Assembly: GCF_026745355.1 (NCBI RefSeq)
Contig: NC_079209.1
Location: 23,959,733-24,023,732, forward strand
DNA from: Beta vulgaris subsp. vulgaris
Taxonomy: Eukaryota; Streptophyta; Magnoliopsida; Caryophyllales; Amaranthaceae
Direction of reading: 5' to 3'
Length of the DNA: 64,000 nt
Part shown: piece by piece, positions 33,549 to 45,290 of the stretch
Position numbering within the stretch: the first letter of the stretch is position 1
Layout: every line of letters starts with the position of its first letter
Notes under the pieces: generated by a model
What the model saw: only the letters and a program-made list of their open reading frames with translations
Databases searched by the model: none
What the model was told of the DNA's origin: nothing
Program-made: the position numbers and the translations under genes

Positions 33549-35090
33549 CCTTAAGTAACACATTTAGGTAACACTTTTCAAATTATAGATTTTCTATTTA
33601 TTAAGTAACACTTATGTAACACTTTGTCCATTTGTAACATTTAAGGTAACACTTTTGTAATATGTAACATTTTATAGTAACACTTTTGAAATGGTAACAC
33701 TATAAACTTTGTAATAGGTAACACTTCTGAAATAGTAACACTATGATTTTTAAAATAAGTAACACTTCTAAAATATTAACACTAAAAACTATAAAATAGG
33801 GATTTTAAAATTTTTATTTAATTAATTAGCTTTTATATATTTTTTATAGGTTAATAAAAATTAGAAAAAAAATAATACTAAGCCAAACATTCATTAACCA
33901 TTGACGATTTTGGCGTAATTGTTTGAGTCTATGAAAGCCAAAAAATTAGAAACCCTAATCCCCCAAATTATATTTCACTTTTCCTCGTCCTTCTTTTCTA
34001 CTCTATCCTCTTTCCATTACTACTTTTTCTTCAAGCTCCATTAATGGAGTTCAACCAAACTTTTACATGTTTTTGTTCAATCCTAGCTCAACTTTCGCTA
34101 ATATCGTTTCTCAAAATTTCGCATTTTTGTTCGATCAAATTTCCATCTAAATTTCCTCATTAATTTGCGATTAATTTCTCGCAATATATCTCCATAAATT
34201 TCTTCTCGAATCTCCTCCTTTATCTTCTGTAACTGGTGAAACCGTGATTGAAATCATCATATTTCAGTCGAAAATTTGTAATCTAACTTTTCGTTTTTCA
34301 TCAAATTTCACCTGTAGTACTACTCGAATTCATTTGAAATGTCGGAATCAAGATCACTGCTTCGAATTATTGAAGTTCGCATTAATCGACGAGGTTCAAT
34401 CGGATTTTATTGTTGTAAGTCATTTGTGAGAAATTCCTTCATTACTGTACATATATTTTTGTTCTCAATTCCTTTTTTTCCGAATACCTGCTTCATTTCG
34501 TTGCTTTCGCTTGATTTTTATTATTACTAGACCAAATGTTTTTGCTGTTGTTGACGAATTATCCATATCATTACCTAAAACTTACTGATTCGCATATCTG
34601 TCAATTGATTTAGGCACTCAAATTTACTCTCACGCGCTCGACTTATCATTCTATAAAATTTGATGGTTAATTATGCTTGAATTTATGAACAATCATCTGT
34701 ATTTTTTATTTGCTAATGTTGCCTACGTTTTGCGACGGCGACGATCTGCACTTACCACCTACAATTGGTTTGCGAACCCTACAATTAGTGGTTTCCCGAC
34801 ACCTGCAATCATCCATTGACGATGATTAACTTTTGCCTGCTTCACTGAGTCTAAAATAAAGGATCTGCCATTGACGATGATTATGAGTTTTTAGAAGCTT
34901 TCTTGCGATTTTTTTTCTCTATATTGTCAATTCCACTCACAATTCTGCGAGGTTTGTACAATATTGCTTACTTTTTGTTTGTTCAATGTTACTTACTGTT
35001 ACTAGTTGATACCTCTTTGAACACAATTATGAAGGTTGCTTCTACAACTCGAGTTAGTATCCATCGGCTCGGAAAGAGGCAACCTATTTG
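33532..35090. mobile_element. DNA-transposon end with TAACACTTT repeats, unclassified
   Basis: Just after a CACTA-like CATTACTACATAA (33532) there are about ten copies of GTAACACTTTTGAAAT or shorter TAACAC units (33550-33785), which look like subterminal repeats. The rest is leader-like DNA (for example AACCCTAATCCCCC near 33952). The opposite end is not seen, and these repeats differ from those at 35.1 and 39.9 kb, so this is probably a separate, truncated element. Confidence 0.4.
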
Positions 35091-35739
35091 TTGTTACTAG
35101 ACTCAGACCGGTTGAGGTTACTAACCCATTTCTTAAATATAGGAAACCATTTATTATCTAAAACCAGTCTCTTAAGTTTAAGTATTTGACTAATAAAATA
35201 TGTTGTTGTGAAATAAGAGACTATTTCCAAGTACAACCGGTTTCCTTGATATATTTTATTTTTTTAATTCAATTTTTTCTTAACATAATACACTATTATA
35301 CGTATGTATTCTTATTGTGAAGATTTAGGAGACTACTTCTAACTTCAACCGGTTTCCTAAAACTAATAATTTTAAAACTTAATATCTTTTTAATTAATAC
35401 TAATGCAGTATAAGTTTTATATAAAACTATTTACTTTTAAAATTATGCAACAAATACAATAGAAAAAAAACTACCTCTCCTAATATTACTCTAGATTGTG
35501 ATTAATACCTGTAACCTGTCAAAACAAAAAAAAAAAAAAACCAAGCCATTGCTTCTTGCGCCATAGCAACTTACGCCATAGCTTGAACAATCTCATAGCT
35601 TCAGTCGACTCGCACACCATCCCTACAACCACCACTCCCCATAATCCAAAAATTCTCCCTCATAATCCAAATTTTTCCATCAAAATTTCACCTTTGCTTT
35701 CGTAAAATTCATAATCAAGGCTCTCACATTGTTCAAGTT

Positions 35740-35980
35740 GTGATTCTCGTCAATTATTTTTCGTCAATTCTTCTGGAATGTGTGATTCTTTTCGCTAATT
35801 TGTGATTCATTTGGGAAGAAAAGACATTTTCGAAAAAGTATAAAATTGGTGCTGTAAAGGTAATTTCAGCAATTTTTTTTATCTGCCAAGCAAGATTTTC
35901 ATTGTTATATTCATCAATTTTTGATTCTCGTCAATTCTTTTCATCAATTCTTCTGGAATTTTTGATTCTTCATCATAAAA
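35740..35980. repeat. local direct repeat
   Basis: TTGATTCTCGTCAATT...TCAATTCTTCTGGAAT occurs at about 35740-35795 and again at about 35918-35968, about 175 bp apart. It lies in non-coding leader-like DNA of the CACTA. Confidence 0.7.
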
Positions 35981-36984
35981 AAGAAGTCAAATTTAAGTGC
36001 TTCCTCTCTTCAGATTCTGCAATTTCTTCGGTAAAATTCTCGAATTTAACTAATTTTTTTTCACTTGAATTGTTTGAGGAACTGGGTTGAATGTAATGGG
36101 AATTGGGTTTGATTTCAATTATTTGATCTGTTGGAAACTGCGCTGGATTATGGAGTTGAAAGTAGAAACTAACTAAGATTATAACTGCATTTAAGTTATC
36201 AACGATGGAAAATCGGAAATTTAGCTTGATTTTGATTGATAAAGGGCCTCCATTTTACCAAGAACATTACAGGGAAACCTAACATCATGTTGTTACGGGA
36301 CATTTATGCAAGTAGTGTGAATGTGCCATGTTGGATAGTGTGTGTTTTAATTTGCAAACTATTTGAGAATGGAGGAAAATGTGTGTGTTTATTGAGTGAC
36401 AAGTTAAGAATCAGTATCTAATTTGGCTGTGATGATCAGTTTTGGGATCTTTCTTATGATAATGTTTGCCGATTTCGCTAAATTTGGATACACATCTATG
36501 AATAAGAAGTTCCATAGATGCTGATGAAAAGGTTGAAGAGGGCTGATTTTTGAGACATGGAGTCCGCAAAATTATTGCTCTGATTTTTTTTTTCTTATTC
36601 ATTCTCTTCATAATCTTCTCGCCTGCCTGAATATCTGTCTGTTATTGCTGTGATCTTAGTTACCAGTATAAACGTAGACAACAAACTGGAAGCAGGGCAC
36701 ATGAAAGTTCTCCAATTGTTATTCCAATTGCAGAGAGATTATTGTGAAATGTGAACTATGATATGATCAACTTTCCTTCTAGCAAAGATCTTTCTTATAT
36801 ATGATTATATAAAAGCACACATGAGTGATTAGTAACAGTAAGGGGGGTATGAAGGATTAAAAAAAAAGTAAAAAACTATTGCTTATCATACACACATCAA
36901 TTTTATTTATTTTATATTGCAGGATACATCGTTAATTTTATTTTTTTAGCAAATTGCGCTCAATAACGAACCCTAATCTATCGT

Positions 36985-37465
36985 GGTTCAATCTGCTAAT
37001 CATACTCGATTGGTTTTCTCTGCAAATTACTCAAGGTGAGTGCTTTTGAGCAAAATCTCCATATTTTGTTGTTTATGAACCGAAATAAGTTCCAGATTAA
37101 TCCGAAACGAAGATAATTTTACTTAATTTTTAGTGTTGTTTCGTGTAATTCTTGGGAATTTCGTTGAAATTCAATGGCTTTCTGTGACTTTATGCTATTT
37201 TTCGTTTTCTAGGTTGAATTTATAAGTTCTTTGTTCGTTGATGAAGGAGAGTTTCTGAAAAAGAAAATTATCTGCGCTACATACTCCATTGATTCAACTG
37301 CAATTACACAAAGGTCGGGGATTCAAACTGAATTGCGATGTGCTACATACTCCAATGATTCAACTGCAATTACACAAAGGTCAGTGCAATCCCGGGAATT
37401 CAAACTGAACTGAATACTCGATTGATTCAATCTGCAATTACTCAAAGGTTGGTGCTTATTTTGAG
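36985..37465. repeat. duplicated exon/intron-like units
   Basis: GCTACATACTCCATTGATTC...ACACAAAGGTC is repeated with a period of about 72 bp at 37275 and 37347. A related longer unit containing TACTCGATTG...TGCAAATTACTCAAGG and GAGCAAA...TTTATGAA occurs at about 37000-37085 and 37415-37500. No protein family recognised. Confidence 0.65.
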
Positions 37466-37929
37466 CAAATTATTTATATTTTTGTTCTTTATGAAACCAA
37501 AAAAATCTAGACTGAATTGTATGGGTCATACTCTAGCACTTGTGCATAAGGTTCTAAGAACATGCACTCAGCCACCAGCACTCCTATACATACCAGATTT
37601 CAATGTTATTGCGGAGGGAGCCGGGAGCGGTAAAAGTTAAATTAGGCACTTTATAGTTGCCAATTGCCACTAAAAAACACTAGGTTAAAGGGTATGTTTT
37701 CACACAGTATTCTTTTGCCATCTATTTTGACATGAAATGTTGCATTGTTGACCTTCTTGAGTGTCTTTGATTGTATCACACTTTGAACATATAAAATAAG
37801 TTTACCATCATTATTCTTTGCAGATGTGTGGGTATATATTAATTGTTGTTTGTTTGCTTCATTTGTTACTTAAGTCATATGCTTAATCATAGTGCACGTC
37901 TAATTATTTCTCTATCATGCTTTTTTGAC

Positions 37930-38030
37930 CAGGTTACTGGGTTATAACACCAAGAAAGAAAGGAAAGAAGCAGCAAGTATCCCAAGGATTCGTGTGCGTG
38001 AACTGTCTGAATTTAGTAAGAAGCTAAAAT
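37930..38030 (+). other. exon-like segment in CACTA interior
   Basis: An open stretch GYNTKKERKEAASIPRIRVR follows a TTTTGACCAG acceptor-like site and ends at a stop near 38030. Basic composition. Possibly a remnant of a transposon-encoded or captured gene; unassigned. Confidence 0.25.
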
Positions 38031-38424
38031 AGATTCACAATTTATTTGAATGTAGTTACCCATTATCTTTTTTCGTGCAACTGTGCTCATCATTTCTACT
38101 TGTGCAAAACACTTAGAAGTCCAGAATTAATCTTGTTGACATATTCTTAAAAGTACTACACAAGCATTTACCAATTACTTATTTTGTTGTAATATCTAAT
38201 TACATAGCTGGTTGTGATGCTTATCATTATGCAGCTACCACAACAGTGGGGCTTAGCCTAAGTTTATGGAGTTATTTTAACGCTTTCTTTATCATTATAG
38301 TACTCCTAAGCAAACTGAATCCAAGGGGTTGTTTGGAGTTACAGAAAATAAAATAGTTACAAGAACTGATAAACAAAAGTTCAGAATATTAACACTGGCA
38401 GCTCTTATGTGTCTTCAGCACCTA

Positions 38425-38735
38425 GCTTTTATGTCCTGCACTCCCCACCCCCTCCACTGCCCACCCCCTGCACTACCCCCCTCACTGCACTCCCCACCCC
38501 CTGCACTCCCCACCTCCCTGTACTCCCCACCCCCTGCACTCCCCCCCCTACACTTTCCCACCCCCTGCACTCCCCCACCCCCTGCACAGCCCACTCCCTG
38601 CACTCCCCACCCCATACACATCCCACCTCCATACACTGCCCATCCCATACACTGCCCACCCCATACACAGCCCACCCCATACACTCCCCACCTCCCTGCA
38701 CTCCCCACCCCCTGCACTCCCCATCTCCCTTCTCC
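38425..38735. repeat. C-rich minisatellite (CCCACCCCCTGCACT type)
   Basis: About twenty irregular units of CACTCCCCACCCCCTG and CCCATACACTGCCCAC, strongly strand-asymmetric (C-rich plus strand). Frames on both strands stay open across it because the repeat lacks stops (Pro/His/Thr-rich on plus, Gly/Val-rich on minus). They should not be called genes. Confidence 0.93.
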
Positions 38736-39201
38736 TTTCTCTATTAGATTATACTTTTTATTGCTGTGATTGTGAAAAACGTGAACCTGGATGATGCCGG
38801 TTGCTTGTCTTTGGTTTAATTCCCCTTTTTTAGCTTTACAGCAGACTTGATCATCCTTTGAGGCTTGGCTGGATGGTGGAGACAGATAGTTGTCATTGAC
38901 ACATTTGAATTGAAATAGTTATGTCAGTTGTTGATTTTTTCTGAACTTTTTCATGACAGTGTCCTCGTTAAGCTCTGGGCTCCAAAGATTGTGGCTAGTA
39001 TGTTTGTCGTTACATGATTGAAACTATCACAAGTAGACGACAATTAATTCCTGATAAGGTAACTTCGTCACTCATTAACATCTAATATTTTTTTGGGATT
39101 GAAAATATTTGTGAGGAACGAAAAGAATGTTATTGTTGCTCATACTAATAAAATACATATTTATACTAATTCTAATTATAATTATCTGAAATTATTTTGT
39201 A

Positions 39202-39307
39202 GTACTTTCCAGGGATTCCTAGCACGTATTCCCAAGAGATGATTGACGAGTTAAGAGATATGTGGGTGGATTATTTAAACAATCAAACACAAGACGATGG
39301 AGATTGA
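39202..39307 (+). pseudogene. possible C-terminal exon of a Ulp1-like CACTA protein
   Basis: After a TTTTGTAG acceptor the sequence reads FPGIPSTYSQEMIDELRDMW and ends DDGD plus stop. This resembles the tail of Ulp1-protease-like proteins that many plant CACTA and MULE elements carry. No catalytic His-Asp-Cys residues are visible, so the assignment rests on tail resemblance and context. Confidence 0.35.
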
Positions 39308-39929
39308 AGACGACGGTCAAGTTTGAATTGTACATATTATTTAATTATTTTAGAATTTTAGTTGTAGTAGCTAGCATTAGATTATAGAAATTTTATTTTA
39401 AGACATTATTAGAAGAAATTGATGTTTTGAATAAAATTGATTTTGTATATAAATTAAATGTAGCAAATATTTTTTTCACGTGATGAATAAAGCAAGAAAG
39501 TCGTTATATTTGATAATATTGTTGTGGCTATTTATAAATTGTTATACAAACCTGTCAAAAAAATAAAAAAAAATAAATTGTTTTAATAGAAAAAAAAGAG
39601 TATATACGAAGAGCCGCAAATACATGGTAATGTATGTATTGTAACATTTTACTAAACCTAAGAAACCGGTTGTAGTCAATAAATGGTTTAAAGGGTAAGG
39701 CAAGGAGACCGGTTTTTAATGTTAAATGGTCTCCTAACCTCTTTATATTTTTTCCATCGACCTTATCTATAAGACTGGTTTTACCTGTCAACTGGTCTCC
39801 TAAATAAACAAGGAAACCAGGCATTATAACCGGTCTCTTAGCCTAGGACACCTGTGAGATGGAGATGTGTTATAGTCCGGTTTCCTAGGCCATTTTTAAC
39901 CGGTTTCCTAGGCCTTTTTTGTAGTAGTG

Positions 39930-40947
39930 AAACTTCGATCAAAATATATTGCAAGGGGATTTCCAGCAATGAAATATGATCAGTTTGTGAGACTTGCAAA
40001 AGGAAAACATGCTAGAAGTTCGTTTAAACATAAGACAATGGTAAGTTCCATAAAACCATTGGAACTCCTCCAGATGGATTTATGTGGACCAATAGGAATC
40101 CAATGTAGAAGTGGAAAGATGTATGTACTAGTCATAATTGATGATATTTTAAATTTTACTTGGATAATTTTCTTAGTTAGCACGATGAAACATTTGAGGA
40201 ATTTGTGGACTTTGCTAAGAAATTTCAAAGAATAAGTAGTGATGAAATAATTCATATTATGTATGACCATTGAACTAAAATTGATACTAAGAAGTTTCAT
40301 GAGTATTGCAAGGAACAATGCATGGAACATAATTTTTCAGCTCTTAGTTCTTCTCATTAGAATGAAGTTGTTAAAAAAGAAAAATCTAACCTTGGAAGAA
40401 GTGCTAAGAACCATGCTACTAGCAAGTTCCTTACAAAAGAATTTTTGGGCAAAGATCAATTAATATAGCATGTTACATCATCAACAGAGTAATGATAAGA
40501 CATTTCTTGAATAAAACTTCCTATGAACTCCTCAAAGGAACAAAGTTTAACACCTCCTACTTTCAAATTATTGGATGTAAGTGCTTTCTTCATAATAATG
40601 GAAAGAGGAACTTAGGAAAATTTGATGCAAGAAGTGTTGAGGAAGTATTCTTAGGATATGCCTTAACCAACAAAACTTACAAAGTTTATAATAAAAGGAT
40701 TATGTTTGTAGGAGAGAGTGTCCATATTATTTTTGATGACACTAACAAATCTTTGGATGTTGTGGAATATGATGAGTTTGAGATTTTATTAACCAAATAC
40801 GCAGGTCATGATGAAGACACCATAACCAAGAAGCAGCATGATGAGATTCCTAGACTAATGGTTCATGAAAACGAAGAAAATGATATTGTTGCTGCAGAGG
40901 ATGAGCAACAAAATATGCACAATCTAAATGGAACTGGAAATTTGTAA
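39930..40947 (+). pseudogene. integrase of Sirevirus (plus copy), degenerate
   Basis: After the CACTA end, Sirevirus integrase resumes with KGKHARSSFKHKTMVSS, LELLQMDLCGPIGIQ and VIIDDILNFTWIIFL (core, with the first catalytic Asp in DLCGP). Frameshifts follow at about 40190-40290. C-terminal parts are NKTSYELLKGTKFNTSYFQI and GKFDARSVEEVFLGYALTNK (40492-40690). About 100 residues between the protease and this point, including the HHCC finger, are missing. Confidence 0.85.
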
Positions 40948-41079
40948 AACGGGAATCTCGAGGAACCTGAAAATGTTCAATCAACTCAATTTCGTCCTAA
41001 ATCTTGGAAATATCATATGTCACATCCTATGGATCTCATTATAAGTGAAATTGAAAGAGGAACTTAAACGAAGTCACAA

Positions 41080-41886
41080 TTAAAGAATTTTTGTACATTT
41101 CATAGGTTCTTGACCCTAATGGAACCAATAAATAACATGGAAGCACTACAAGATGCTGACTAGATTATATCAATGCAAAGCGAACTCAATGAGTTCAAAA
41201 GAAACAAAGTATAACACTTGGAACCAAAGCCCAAGCATCAAAAGGTAATTGGTTTAAGATGGGTGTTCCAGCACAAGCTTGATGAATATGGAATAATCAT
41301 CAGGTACAAGGCAATTTTAATTGTCAAAGGCTATAACAAACAAGAAGGTATAGACTTTGAAGAAACCTAATTTGCTCCCGTAGCTAGGCTTGAAGCCCAC
41401 CAGAATTTAATTATTTTGCTTCTTTCATGGGTTCAAGTTCTACCAAATGGGTGTCAAAGATGCTTTTCTGAATGGATTTTTAGAAGGATGCCCATGTAGA
41501 ACAACCCTCATGATTTTAAAACCATGACTTTCCAAACTACATCTATAAACTAAACAAAACTCTATATGGGCTAAAGCAAGCTCCTAGAGCGTGGTATAAA
41601 AGGTTATTGTCCTAGTTCCTCTTGCAAAATGATTTTAAATGATGAAAAGTTGATAAAACTTTATTTTTGAAGTAAAGAGGAACTAAATTTTGTGCAAGTA
41701 ATTTGCTGACTTAATAAGTAGTGAATTTGAAATGAGTATGATTGGGGAACTGAATTTTTTTTTTAGTTTGTAGATTACACAATTTTAGAAAGAAATAGTG
41801 GTCCACCAACATAAGTACATAAAGGAACTTCTTACTAAATATATAATATAGTCAGCAAAAGTAAATCATACACAAATGAAAACTGC
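41080..41886 (+). pseudogene. reverse transcriptase of Sirevirus (plus copy), catalytic box deleted
   Basis: Readable pieces are VIGLRWVFQHKLDEYGIIIR, KGYNKQEGIDFEET, FAPVARLEA and, later, SSEFEMSMIGELNFF. Between RGTKFC and the SSEFEMS segment the expected YVDD catalytic stretch is missing, a deletion near 41690-41710. Many stops. The frame is then interrupted by the CACTA at 41887. Confidence 0.85.
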
Positions 41887-43124
41887 CACTAGTGGAAAAA
41901 AACATCATCGGATTCGGTTAAAAATAGGGGCTACAAATTCAGTTTTGGGTCGGATCAGTTGGCTTGGTCAGTTGAAAAAAGTCAAGTGACCCCTTTAAAA
42001 TCGAATCAGTTATCCACTAACTGGTCCGATTTTCACCAAAAGCCTGAGACGGATATGGTTAATTGTTCGGTTTTTACACAAAACATTATCTGTTTTGGTG
42101 TCATGTGAATTAAAAAATATTGCCATACTTCAGTCAGTTCTCAGCCTATTCCCAACCATAATTTAAAAGATATCATCCATTTTATCAACAATTTAAAAAA
42201 CTTATTATCAATTTATGAACATAGATAACCATTACAATTTCTCAAAAAATAATAAAAAAAACTTAGCAAAATAAGAAGAAAAAAATACGAAACTAATACA
42301 CAAAGACGGAAAAAAAAAACTTAAGCAAAAAGGGAAATAAAAAAACAAAAATTTAAAAATTAAATACTAATCTGTATTTATGAAATTATAAAAGAGAAAT
42401 TATAGATCTGAAATTACATTAAAGCTAATCAATAAAAAACTTAATAAATTAAACCCTACAAATGAAAATTAACCTTTTTGTTTTCAACAAAGAATTGAAC
42501 GAGAAAAATCTATCTAACCCTAGATGTAGAACTTCTTGTTACTCTCGGCGACATCGGTGAGTGAATAGTGGGTTGTTGTCGTCTTGTAGGTGATGAGCAA
42601 AGACATAGGCAATGAGTGAAGAGTAGTGGTTGTCGTCTTGTGGCTGGTGGTTGCGAGGCGAGGAATGATTGGTGGTTGTGAGGCGAGGAATGGCTAGTAG
42701 TTGCGTGGTGATCATACTGTTAGAGTGAGAGGATGAGATTAGTGTGAAAGGGTGGCAAGAGATGGAGAGAGAAGGGTGGCGGAGTAGGGGGGATGAGAGG
42801 TTGACTGGTGAAGAGGGGGCGTATTAGGGTTTTAAAGTGAGAGATAAGAGGAGTGAGTAGAGGAGTGTGGCTTTCTGTTAGTGATTGTATGTAACTCTTT
42901 AATGATGTTAAAGTAATCTATGGACGACCTTTTCACCGAAAAAAAAGTAAGAGATAAGAGGAATGAGTACATGAGAAATAGAGAAATAAAAGCTGGGATT
43001 TGAAGTGGGCTGAGGGTTTTTATTACCCAATTTAATTAGTTGATCTGGTTTTAACAGAATTAGTTACTAGGGTTTAAAAATCAGATCAATTTTCGTGTGT
43101 CATTTAGCCTTTTTTCCACTAGTG
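41887..43124. mobile_element. small non-autonomous CACTA element
   Basis: Left end CACTAGTGGAAAAAAACATC, right end GCCTTTTTTCCACTAGTG, with target duplication TGC at 41884-41886 and 43125-43127. Subterminal motifs are of the type GGTCGGATCAGTT and its complement. 1,238 bp, no coding potential beyond short frames. It sits in the RT region of the Sirevirus, whose coding sequence continues on both sides. Confidence 0.95.
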
Positions 43125-43594
43125 TGCTACTAGGCTTTATGAAGATTAAGGTGGCAAAAGTGTGGATCAAACTAAGTATAGAGGAATGATTTGTTCCTTA
43201 CTATATGTAACTGCTAGTAGGCTAGATATCTCTTTCGTTGTTGGTTATGTGCTCGGTTCCAATCCAATCCCAAAGAATCTTATCTAACTACAGAGAAAAG
43301 GCTACTTAGGTATCTCAATGAAGCAAATAATTTATGTTTGTTTTATCCAAGAAGTGATACCTTTGAACTCAAGGTATACATTGATGATGATTATGCTTGA
43401 GATATAGTAAATAGAAAAATCACTTCAGGTAGATAGCTCAATTATTTGGTCCCGTCTCATTTATTGGGGTTCCAAGAAACAGAATATTGTTGCTTTACCG
43501 ACAATTGAAGCTAAATATGTAGTTGTTGCTTCATGTTGTGGATAAAATAATGGTTAAGGGACTTTGGTATTGTTTATTATTGTGTTACTCTATA
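43125..43594 (+). pseudogene. Sirevirus RT end and RNase H (plus copy)
   Basis: TKYRGMICSLLYVTASRLDI corresponds to the RT-RNase H junction. GSKKQNIVALPTIEAKYVVV is the central RNase H motif (the usual STAEAEY is altered). Several stops. Cut by the MITE at 43595. Confidence 0.85.
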
Positions 43595-43854
43595 CTCCCT
43601 CCGTATCTTTTTAATCTACACACTTACACTTTTCACGCATGCCAATGCAAAACTTTGAGGACATGTATCTTTAATTTTGTATTTGTAAAAATTATAAAAA
43701 GTACATATTAAATAAAATAGATGTTATGATGAATCTAACAAGATCTCACATGACTATATTTTCATCCGCGTATAAATCACAAATGATGGTCAAAGTGAAA
43801 TTTGTGAATAGTGTAAAATATCAAAGTGTAACAATTCAAATGAAACGAAGGGAG
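43595..43854. mobile_element. Stowaway-like MITE
   Basis: Starts CTCCCTCCGTATC and ends GAAACGAAGGGAG, inverted termini typical of Tc1/mariner Stowaway MITEs, flanked by TA (43593-43594 and 43855-43856). 260 bp, AT-rich, no ORF. Inserted in the Sirevirus RNase H region. Confidence 0.9.
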
Positions 43855-44130
43855 TATTATACAAGTGTTAGTTGTATATCCAAATATCTAGTACATCATT
43901 TAAGAGTCAAGCATGTTAATATAAGGCATCATTTTTTAAAAGATAATGTGGAAAAAGGTTTAATTACTAACCTTTTTTCAAACTGATAATTAGACTGCAG
44001 ATATCTTGACTAAACCTTTAAGTAGGGAGAAAGATGAGAAGACGAGATTGAAACTATGTATGATCAAGCTCAAATTGAAAGCACGGAAACTTCCTCCACA
44101 AGGAAACTACTTGAAGTTATATATCTAAAG
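43855..44130 (+). pseudogene. RNase H C-terminus of Sirevirus pol (plus copy)
   Basis: VNIRHHFLKDNVEKGLITN followed, after a stop, by TADILTKPLSREKDEKTRLK are the conserved last motifs of copia pol. The frame ends near 44130. Confidence 0.88.
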
Positions 44131-44428
44131 AGTACTTCCATCAAAACAAAGTATCATGTGAAAAACATTTAAGAATAAATTACATATAGTGTTTAAATGT
44201 GTTGAGATATTGAGTTATACACCACTTATATTCTTAGAACTTCCAACTTAATTATTAGTTAGAAATTTTCTTTTCTTAAAAATTCCATAAATATTTGTTT
44301 CATTTTCTTTGAAAATTTCTTTTCTTTTATCTGTTTCCAGATTTTTCTTAAAGATATTCTTCATATCTTTTAAGTTAGGATTTTCCGCAAATTCTTCTTT
44401 TTATCTTTTATTTTCTTAGTTCCAACTT
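44131..44428. other. Sirevirus pol-to-envelope-like spacer
   Basis: AT-rich sequence without genes. It forms the left flank of the gypsy insertion; the right flank resumes at 54000. Confidence 0.5.
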
Positions 44429-44823
44429 GTTTCTATCAAGAAACTTTAAATAATGATGAAAGGGATGTCAACTGAATGCCGAGACGGTATGAGAGCTCCG
44501 ATGGGTCTTAACACTAGTGAACCTGCAAAGCACACTGAAAAACTACCCCGGGGTTTTTTCCGGGAACCCCCCTCCGACGCTCAAGTCAGTAATTGAGGTA
44601 AAGAGAGAAAGTAGTAATTGTAGAGAGAGATGCTCTAGCTTGTTAGTTGAGATATTGTATACCTTTTGACTGATGGGACAAGCACTATTTACAGTGGTTG
44701 TGAATTCCAATGAAGTAGGGTATTTAGGTCAACTCTAGCTGGTGGAGGGTTGATGGCCCTAAGAGTTGGGGTATTTTGGTAATTTTGCTAGAAATGGGCT
44801 GGTCCATGAAATGCACCCAAACA
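44429..44823 (-). mobile_element. 3' LTR of the gypsy element
   Basis: Starts TGTTTCTATCAAG and ends CACCCAAACA on the plus strand. It matches the other LTR except for about 35 extra bases (TAGCTTGTTAGTTGAGATAT and following, near 44636-44672) and scattered substitutions. Confidence 0.93.
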
Positions 44824-44934
44824 ATTAGCCCCACGCCAATTAATCGGAGCGAAAATCCAATTTTTCGGGGCGATTAATTGGCAGAATCGAATAAGTCATG
44901 TTTCCGTTTGGCTAAACGGGGCCCACATCGCCGA

Positions 44935-45225
44935 AAGACTCGCTGGCTGAGGGTGGGCGAGAGCCTCAATGGCCGAGGGGGAACCTCGTTACTGGCCGAG
45001 GCGTGTTGGCCGAGGCTTCCTGCTTGCTGGCCGAGGGCCTCTCCTGGTTGCTGGCCAACGACCGACCCCTTTTGTTAGTAAATAATGGGGTCAACGGCCA
45101 TGACCAAAACGCCTTTTGTTAGTAAAAAATGGGGTCGAGGTCTTTTTCTTTGTTCTTTTTTTAATAAAGGCCAACGGCCGACCCCTTTTGTTAGTAAATA
45201 ATGGAGTCGAGGTCTGAGTCGGTAC
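44935..45225. repeat. GGCCGAGG and CCTTTTGTTAGTAAAxAATGGGGTC direct repeats
   Basis: Short GGCCGAGG/CTGGCCGAGG repeats (44940-45040), then three copies of CCTTTTGTTAGTAAATAATGG with GTC following, at about 45067, 45110 and 45182. They lie between the 3' LTR and the antisense ORF, where its promoter would be expected. Confidence 0.85.
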
Positions 45226-45290
45226 CCCTATCGAATATCCCCCTATGTACAAATTACTAGAGGAGACTCGGGGGGGTAGGAATAACATTA

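Larger units (their letters stand above)
35090..39929. mobile_element. CACTA transposon with ACCGGTTTCCT subterminal repeats
   Basis: The right end GGCCTTTTTTGTAGTAGTG (39911-39929) is the inverse of CACTACTACAAAAAAGGCC, a classic CACTA terminus. ACCGGTTTCCTA and its complement recur at 39660-39915 and again at 35107-35365, marking both subterminal zones. The left terminus near 35094 is degenerate (TTACTAGACTCAGACCGG). No clean 3-bp duplication was found, and the Sirevirus is missing sequence across this insertion. Confidence 0.65.

Noticed and set aside
38415..38769. Overlapping long frames on both strands (Pro/His-rich and Gly/Val-rich)
   Set aside because: They are translations of a C-rich minisatellite that lacks stop codons in several frames; no domain and no codon structure.
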